Shown in pieces: positions 8,064 to 12,539 of a DNA stretch of 12,539 bases. The position numbers were made by a program, and so were the translations under genes. Every line of letters begins with the position of its first letter. Positions within the stretch are counted from its first letter, which is position 1. The DNA is taken from contig CAMASZ010000018.1 of the NCBI GenBank assembly GCA_945861125.1, positions 1-12,539 on the forward strand. Reading direction: 5' to 3'. Origin of the DNA: Rickettsia typhi. Its GTDB lineage: Bacteria; Pseudomonadota; Alphaproteobacteria; Rickettsiales; UBA1997. The notes below the pieces were generated by a model. That model was not told the origin of the DNA and did not search any database. It was given only the letters and a program-made list of their open reading frames with translations.

Positions 8064-8250
8064 ATAGCATTTCCCATTTTAAAATAAATATTCTTCACAA
8101 AAATTTTTAGATAAAAAAATTAAAAAACGAAATGCTGTATACCTATACAACATGAGGTCCATACAAAAAAGCCTTCTAAATTTTTTAGCAAAAATTTTAA
8201 AGAAGATGTTTATAAAATTCTTTAGTATAATTTAAAATGGGAAATGGTAT
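8064..8250. mobile_element. Palindromic MITE-like element 1
   Basis: A 187-bp imperfect palindrome. Its ends, 8064-8083 and 8231-8250, are 20-bp inverted repeats with a single mismatch (inner 15 bp perfect: ATTTCCCATTTTAAA against TTTAAAATGGGAAAT). The arms continue to pair inward with interruptions. The centre carries GTATACCT (8137-8144) facing AGGT...ATAC (8155-8164). No reading frame is present, so mobility would need a transposase from elsewhere. It is related to element 2, one base away. Family unknown to me; a Rickettsiales palindromic repeat is possible. Confidence 0.7.
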
Positions 8251-8251
8251 A

Positions 8252-8485
8252 ATACCAAATCCCATCTTTAAATAAAATTATAACAAAATATTTATTAGTC
8301 GCGCTAAAGCAATGACACGATTTTTTAGATAAAAATTTTTAAAAAATGAAGTGGTATACCTATACGACTGAGGCTCGTATCGCTTGCTTTAGCACGACTG
8401 AATAGAAAGTTTTTAGAGATTTTTTACCAAAAATATGAAGTTGGAATTTTAATTTTTTTAAAACTTTTAAAGATGGGATTTAGTA
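8252..8485. mobile_element. Palindromic MITE-like element 2
   Basis: A 234-bp element whose ends carry inverted repeats with a perfect 16-bp inner part (AAATCCCATCTTTAAA at 8257-8272, TTTAAAGATGGGATTT at 8466-8481). The ends match those of element 1 (consensus about ATACCAwwTCCCATyTTTAAA). Its interior shares about 60 bp with element 1, including TTTTTAGATAAAAA and GTATACCTATAC. It also has a GC-richer internal stem (8297-8312 with 8384-8399). No reading frame. Confidence 0.7.
8297..8399. repeat. Nested inverted repeat inside element 2
   Basis: AGTCGCGCTAAAGCAA (8297-8312) pairs with TTGCTTTAGCACGACT (8384-8399) at 15 of 16 positions. Inside it ATACGA (8362-8367) and TCGTAT (8375-8380) form a six-pair hairpin around a CTGAGGC loop. 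It is clearly richer in G and C than its surroundings and is absent from element 1, so it may be an insertion or a retained functional core. Confidence 0.65.
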
Positions 8486-8542
8486 GCAGTCTATTTTAAT
8501 AAAATTATTATGATTTGATTTAAATGTGGGAAGTTATATTAT

Positions 8543-8695
8543 GGCACTGTCGCAAATCAACTTTTTTGTTGAAATTTTCATAATTCTAAAATTTTTGAAA
8601 TTATTTCTTCTAGGCACTTACATCTAAGCACGCTTACCTTTCAAAAATTTTATAACCACAAAAATTTCTTAAAAAACTTAATTTGTGACAGTGCT
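8543..8695. mobile_element. Palindromic element 3 with IS6-like terminal repeats
   Basis: About 153 bp long. The left end GGCACTGTCGCAAAT (8543-8557) and right end ATTTGTGACAGTGCT (8681-8695) are inverted repeats with two mismatches. The arms pair further inward (AAAATTTTTGAAA at 8588-8600 against TTTCAAAAATTTT at 8639-8651). The termini closely resemble those of IS6-family elements (IS26 ends GGCACTGTTGCAAA, from memory). There is no transposase. TATTAT lies directly outside the left end (8537-8542) and again from 8695, a possible but weak target duplication in AT-rich DNA. Best read as a MITE or deletion derivative of an IS6-like element. Confidence 0.65.
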
Positions 8696-8720
8696 ATTAT
8701 AATAATTTTTATTAAAATTA

Positions 8721-8750
8721 TTGACACCAATTGAGAATCTAGTTTATGTT
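8721..8750 (+). promoter_or_regulatory. Candidate sigma70 promoter for gatB-uvrB
   Basis: A perfect TTGACA (8721-8726), an 18-base spacer, then TATGTT (8745-8750, 4 of 6 to TATAAT). It begins 26 bp after element 3 and would give a leader of about 150 nt before gatB. Confidence 0.45.
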
Positions 8751-8852
8751 TATCTTCTTTGGCCAAGAATCTTCAAAAAGCCTTAAGCTACATGAACTAC
8801 AACTCTGTTTTTTAAGATTTTTATCTCAAAAATATTTCTCTTAATTTATTAT

Positions 8853-8880
8853 TTTTAAGTGGAAACAATATATTTATAAT
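8853..8880 (+). promoter_or_regulatory. Alternative proximal promoter for gatB
   Basis: A perfect TATAAT lies at 8875-8880, 30 bp before the gatB ATG. The matching -35 position (TTTAAG, 8853-8858) is poor. In such AT-rich DNA a TATAAT can be chance. Confidence 0.3.
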
Positions 8881-8910
8881 TTTCTAAAGATTAAGGTTAC
8901 AAGTTAAGAT

Positions 8911-10380
8911 ATGAGCTACATAATTCAAGGTAAAAACCACCCTTATGAAGTTGTTATTGGTTGCGAAATTCATGCACAAATAACTTCAAATTCAAAACTT
9001 TTTTCACGAGCTGCTACAAATTTTGGAGCAAAACAAAACTCACAAGTTTCACTGGTTGACGCTGCCTTTCCTGGAATGTTACCAACTATTAATGAAGAAT
9101 GTGTTAAGCAGGCCGTTAAAACTGGTCTTGGTATTAATGCAAAAATAAATTTATTATCAATTTTTGATCGTAAAAATTATTTTTATCCCGACTTGCCACA
9201 AGGCTATCAAATCTCTCAATATTCTAATCCAATAGTCGGTGAAGGTTCTGTTGAAATAACATTGGAAGACGGAAATAAAAAAATTATTGGTATTGAAAGA
9301 ATTCATCTTGAACAAGATGCTGGTAAATCAATTCACGATCAGCACCCTTCTTTGTCTTTAATTGATCTAAATCGTGCTGGAGTTGGTTTAATGGAAATTG
9401 TTTCCAAGCCTGACATGAATTCACCGTTTGAAGCTTCGGAATATGTAAAAACTATTCGCTCAATAGTTCGCTCGCTTGGCACTTGTGATGGCGATATGGA
9501 AAAGGGTAATTTAAGATGTGATGCTAATGTTTCTGTGCGTAAAGTCGGTGATAATAAACTTGGCACAAGATGCGAAATTAAAAATCTTAACTCAATGCGA
9601 AATATTGCAAGAGCAATTGAATTTGAGGCAAATCGTCAAGTTAAAATTTTAGAAAATTCTGGTAAAATAGATCAAGAAACTAGATTATTTGATGTTGTAA
9701 CTGGTGAAACTAGAACTATGCGTAGCAAAGAAGATGCAATGGATTACAGATATTTTCCCGATCCAGATCTTCCGCCATTAGTTTTATCACAAGATTTTAT
9801 TGAAGAAATTAAAAAAACTTTGCCAGAATTGCCGCAGGCTAAAAAAGCAAGATTTATTAATGAATTACAGATCTCAGAATATGATGCTTCAGTCCTAACT
9901 GCTGATGAAGAAATATCATCATATTTTGAAAAATTAATTAAAAATCATGAAGCAAAATTATGTGTTACTTGGCTTACGGTAGAGCTTTTTGGTAGAATGA
10001 ATAAAAATAGTATTAAATTTGAAAACTTAAAAGTTTCGGCTGAAAATTTAAGTGAGCTACTTGATTTAATAAAGTCTGGTGAGATATCGGGAAAAATAGC
10101 TAAAGAAGTTTTAGATATAATGTTTGAAACTGGAGATAAAGCTTCTAAAATTGTCGAAACAAAAGGTTTAAAGCAATTATCAGATAGTGGTGCTATAGAA
10201 AAAATTATTGATGAAGTAATTAGTCTTAATCAAGACAACTTTAATAAATGCGTCGCTGGAGATGAAAAATTATTTGGTTTTTTTGTTGGTCAAGTAATGA
10301 AGTTAAGTAAAGGTCAAGCAAATCCTAAATTGGTTAATGATATTTTAAGAAATAAGATAAGTTCTGCAAATCAAAAATAA
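8911..10380 (+). CDS. gatB: Aspartyl/glutamyl-tRNA(Asn/Gln) amidotransferase subunit B
   Basis: Cytosolic GatCAB subunit that binds mischarged Glu-tRNA(Gln) or Asp-tRNA(Asn) and activates the acyl group. Ammonia from GatA then completes Gln-tRNA or Asn-tRNA, needed where the matching synthetase is missing. The 489-residue length is usual. Visible family blocks: VVIGCEIHAQI (14-24), VDAAFPGMLP (49-58), FDRKNYFYPDLPQGYQISQ (85-103), HLEQDAGK (132-139), GDMEKGNLRCDANVSVR (194-210), EIKNLNS (222-228), and MDYRYFPDPDLPPL (277-290). The carboxy-terminal third is the helical YqeY-like tRNA-binding domain. The ATG start is supported by the conserved block beginning soon after it; an AAGG at 8893-8896 is rather far upstream for a ribosome site. 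gatA and gatC are not in the window, so the three subunits are probably encoded at separate loci. Identity is very secure. Confidence 0.97.
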   Translation: MSYIIQGKNHPYEVVIGCEIHAQITSNSKLFSRAATNFGAKQNSQVSLVDAAFPGMLPTINEECVKQAVKTGLGINAKINLLSIFDRKNYFYPDLPQGYQISQYSNPIVGEGSVEITLEDGNKKIIGIERIHLEQDAGKSIHDQHPSLSLIDLNRAGVGLMEIVSKPDMNSPFEASEYVKTIRSIVRSLGTCDGDMEKGNLRCDANVSVRKVGDNKLGTRCEIKNLNSMRNIARAIEFEANRQVKILENSGKIDQETRLFDVVTGETRTMRSKEDAMDYRYFPDPDLPPLVLSQDFIEEIKKTLPELPQAKKARFINELQISEYDASVLTADEEISSYFEKLIKNHEAKLCVTWLTVELFGRMNKNSIKFENLKVSAENLSELLDLIKSGEISGKIAKEVLDIMFETGDKASKIVETKGLKQLSDSGAIEKIIDEVISLNQDNFNKCVAGDEKLFGFFVGQVMKLSKGQANPKLVNDILRNKISSANQK

Positions 10381-10405
10381 AATTTAATTTTAATATTTAC
10401 AAAAT

Positions 10406-12376
10406 TTGTCTACACAAAAATTCCAACTACATTCAAAATTTCTTCCTGCTGGAGATCAGCCAAAAGCAATAAATAAGCTTGTTAAAGGATTAAAAGAAAA
10501 AAAGAAAGATCAGATATTGCTGGGAATTACTGGCTCTGGAAAAACATTTACCATGGCTAATATAATTCAGGAAACTCAGCGTCCCACTTTGATTATGGCT
10601 CATAATAAAACTTTGGCAGCTCAACTTTATGGAGAAATGAAAGAATTTTTTCCAAATAATGAAGTTGGATATTTTGTTTCTTTTTATGATTATTATCAGC
10701 CAGAAGCTTATGTAGCAAGAACCGATACTTTTATTGAAAAAGATAGCTCAATCAATGAACAAATTGACCGTTTAAGACATAGTGCTACAAGAGCTCTATT
10801 TGAAAGAAGAGATACAATAATTATTGCATCAGTATCTTGTATATACGGTATCGGATCGCCGGAGTTTTATTCAAAAATGGTTTTAAGATTAAAGGTTGGC
10901 GAAGAGGTAAATCGTCAAAAACTATTAATGCGTTTTATTGATCTGCAATATACTAGAAATGATATTGATTTTGAAAGATGTTGTTTTCGGGTGAGGGGAG
11001 AGGTTGTAGATATTTTTCCATCGCATATGGAAGATAGGGCGTGGAGAATATGTATGTTTGGTGATGAAATTGAAGAAATTATCGAATTTGATCCTCTTAC
11101 TGCAGAAATTTTTAGTAAATTAGATTCGGTTGCAATATACCCATCTTCGCATTATGTGGCTCCAGCTGATATCTTGCAGAAAGCTATAAAGAATATTAAA
11201 AATGATTTAAGCGATAGAATTAAAGACTTAGAAAATAACGGTAAATTACTTGAAGCGCAAAGATTAAATCAAAGAACAACCTATGATATTGAATTGATGA
11301 ATTCTATGGGCAGTTGCAAGGGTATTGAAAATTATTCGCGCTATTTAACTAATCGTGAAGCGGGCTCACCTCCACCAACCTTATTTGAATATCTTCCCGA
11401 AGATGCGCTGTTATTTGTTGATGAGAGTCATGTTTCTGTTCCTCAGGTTGATGGTATGTCGAAAGGTGATCAAGCAAGAAAATCGGTACTCGTTGAACAT
11501 GGTTTTCGCTTGCCAAGCGCTCTTGATAATAGGCCACTTAAATTTAATGAGTGGGAAAGTTTTAAACCGCAAACCATTTATGTTTCTGCCACTCCAGGAA
11601 AATATGAAATTCAAAAAGCAAATAGTGAAATTGTTGAGCAGATAATTCGACCAACTGGTTTAATTGATCCGATCTGTGAAATTCGTTCAGCAAAAAATCA
11701 AGTTGCAAATTTATTGGTAGAAATTAAGCAAACTAAGGATAAAGGTTTTCGTACTTTAGTTACAACTTTAACCAAAAAAATGTCTGAAGATTTAACCGAC
11801 TATCTAAATGATGCTGGAATAAATGTGGTTTATATGCATTCAGATGTTGATACGCTTGATCGTATTGAAATAATTCAAAATCTAAGATTAGGTAAGTTTG
11901 ATTGCTTAGTTGGCGTTAATTTGTTGCGCGAAGGCCTTGATATTCCCGAATGTGCTTTGGTAGCAATTTTAGACGCAGATAAAGAAGGTTTTTTACGCAA
12001 TGAAACTTCTTTAATACAAACAATTGGCAGAGCTGCTCGTAATTCTGAAAGTAAAGTCATTCTTTATGCTGATAAAGAAACAAAATCTATTCAAAAAGCT
12101 CTTTTTGAAACAAATCGTCGTCGCTTAATTCAAATTAATTATAATAAAGAAAATAATATAACTCCAAAGACCACTTATAAGTCAATCACTAGTGCCTTGG
12201 AAAATTTATATAGTAAAAAAACTGAACAAAATCAAAAAGAAAGTAAAATTGCTACTCAAGAAGAAATTATTGAATTAAAAAAAGAAATGCTAAGAGCCGC
12301 AGCAGATCTTAATTTTGAAAGGGCAGTTGAACTTAGAGATCAAATTAAAAAATTAGAAAATCAAATTTTGTTATAA
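10406..12376 (+). CDS. uvrB: UvrABC system protein B (excision repair)
   Basis: Damage-verifying subunit of bacterial nucleotide excision repair. UvrA loads it on DNA, where it opens the helix, tests the strand and recruits UvrC. All 656 residues are present, a normal length. Seen: [17 protein letters not shown] at the start; Walker A GITGSGKT (40-47); the beta-hairpin that inserts at lesions, [12 protein letters not shown] (92-103); Walker B-type [10 protein letters not shown] (335-344); SATP (394-397); helicase motif VI GRAARN (541-546); and a UVR domain for UvrC contact (about 618-653). The start is TTG: an in-frame stop lies 15 bp upstream, no ATG or GTG intervenes, and the conserved N-terminus begins within a few residues. 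No clear Shine-Dalgarno sequence. It begins 25 bp after gatB and is probably in the same transcript. Identity is very secure. Confidence 0.97.
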   Translation: MSTQKFQLHSKFLPAGDQPKAINKLVKGLKEKKKDQILLGITGSGKTFTMANIIQETQRPTLIMAHNKTLAAQLYGEMKEFFPNNEVGYFVSFYDYYQPEAYVARTDTFIEKDSSINEQIDRLRHSATRALFERRDTIIIASVSCIYGIGSPEFYSKMVLRLKVGEEVNRQKLLMRFIDLQYTRNDIDFERCCFRVRGEVVDIFPSHMEDRAWRICMFGDEIEEIIEFDPLTAEIFSKLDSVAIYPSSHYVAPADILQKAIKNIKNDLSDRIKDLENNGKLLEAQRLNQRTTYDIELMNSMGSCKGIENYSRYLTNREAGSPPPTLFEYLPEDALLFVDESHVSVPQVDGMSKGDQARKSVLVEHGFRLPSALDNRPLKFNEWESFKPQTIYVSATPGKYEIQKANSEIVEQIIRPTGLIDPICEIRSAKNQVANLLVEIKQTKDKGFRTLVTTLTKKMSEDLTDYLNDAGINVVYMHSDVDTLDRIEIIQNLRLGKFDCLVGVNLLREGLDIPECALVAILDADKEGFLRNETSLIQTIGRAARNSESKVILYADKETKSIQKALFETNRRRLIQINYNKENNITPKTTYKSITSALENLYSKKTEQNQKESKIATQEEIIELKKEMLRAAADLNFERAVELRDQIKKLENQILL

Positions 12377-12394
12377 AATAATTAATGATAATGG

Positions 12395-12446
12395 TAGCAA
12401 ATTTGTGAGTGGTTCTACAAAAGATTTCAGCTTGAATAATTTGCTA
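12395..12446. terminator. Weak inverted repeat after uvrB, possible transcription end
   Basis: TAGCAAATT (12395-12403) and AATTTGCTA (12438-12446) are perfect 9-bp inverted repeats starting about 20 bp after the uvrB stop. The loop is long (34 nt) and no T-run follows, so this is not a classic intrinsic terminator. No better candidate is visible between uvrB and the tRNA. Confidence 0.25.
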
Positions 12447-12459
12447 TTACAAGTAATAT
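12432..12459 (+). promoter_or_regulatory. Possible tRNA promoter
   Basis: TTGAAT (12432-12437), a 16-base spacer, then TAATAT (12454-12459), each 4 of 6 to consensus. Transcription would start roughly 18 bp before the tRNA. Plausible, but the DNA is AT-rich. Confidence 0.3.
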
Positions 12460-12483
12460 TAGAAGTTTCAAACCTTTATCAAT

Positions 12484-12539
12484 GGCGAAGTAGCTCAGTT
12501 GGTAGAGCAGCGGGATCATAATCCGCGTGTCGGGGGTTC
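12484..12539 (+). tRNA. tRNA with CAU anticodon, probably tRNA-Met (3' end outside window)
   Basis: The first 56 bases of a tRNA read cleanly: acceptor strand GGCGAAG, TA, D-arm GCTC-AGTTGGTA-GAGC, A, anticodon arm GCGGG-ATCATAA-TCCGC (last pair G-T), variable GTGTC, and the T-stem start GGGGG-TTC. The anticodon is CAT with T33 and A37. The acceptor starts with G and the D-loop is of elongator type. Elongator Met is the likeliest identity, but a CAU tRNA may also be the lysidine-modified tRNA-Ile. The remaining T-loop, T-stem and acceptor are beyond the edge. Confidence 0.9.

Noticed and set aside
7912-8542. A hidden protein gene or transposase remnant in the intergenic elements
   Set aside because: Reading both strands gave only short stop-rich AT-rich frames without recognisable motifs.
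8792-8815. Seven-codon frame MNYNSVF in the gatB leader
   Set aside because: No ribosome site, no attenuator-like stem or enriched codon, and too short to support as a leader peptide.
9339-9566. Minus-strand frame inside gatB, and the other-frame ORFs within uvrB (11349-12060)
   Set aside because: They overlap conserved, well-recognised coding sequence in a different frame and show no family features.

Overview
The window is strongly AT-rich. Its two housekeeping genes, gatB and uvrB, read like an alphaproteobacterium, most probably of the Rickettsiales or a related host-associated lineage. GatB blocks such as VDAAFPGMLP and FDRKNYFYPDLPQGYQISQ, and the UvrB amino-terminal half, resemble Rickettsia proteins as I remember them. 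This placement comes from reading the sequence, not from a search.

Layout. Positions 1-7911, almost two thirds of the window, are one uninterrupted reading frame on the minus strand. It has at least 2637 codons and is still open at the left edge. It encodes a giant RTX (hemolysin-type calcium-binding) protein with no amino-terminal signal peptide. From the amino terminus it has: a hydrophobic hairpin (residues about 134-187), a small RTX block, a roughly 440-residue non-repetitive region, a glycine-zipper hydrophobic region (868-917), and then a series of RTX arrays. These arrays alternate with serralysin-type and hemolysin-related linker modules. One array is a 37-unit gapless block. The visible end consists of FG-GAP/VCBS repeats with DxNGDGKxD calcium loops. 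The carboxy terminus, where a type I secretion signal would lie, is outside the window.

Positions 7912-8910 are a non-coding kilobase between the divergent RTX gene and gatB. It is not featureless. It holds three large imperfect palindromes in a row: two related elements (8064-8250 and 8252-8485) with shared terminal inverted repeats and a shared core, and a third (8543-8695) whose ends resemble the terminal repeats of IS6-family insertion sequences. None carries a transposase, so they look like MITE-type elements. A good sigma70-like promoter for gatB follows the third element.

Positions 8911-12376 are gatB (subunit B of the Asp/Glu-tRNA amidotransferase) and uvrB (nucleotide excision repair; TTG start). 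They lie 25 bp apart and are probably co-transcribed. A tRNA with a CAU anticodon, probably elongator tRNA-Met, starts at 12484 and is cut by the right edge.

No functional link between the RTX protein and the housekeeping genes is visible. The most notable content is the giant RTX/FG-GAP protein and the cluster of three palindromic elements between it and gatB. No type I secretion genes are present in the window.
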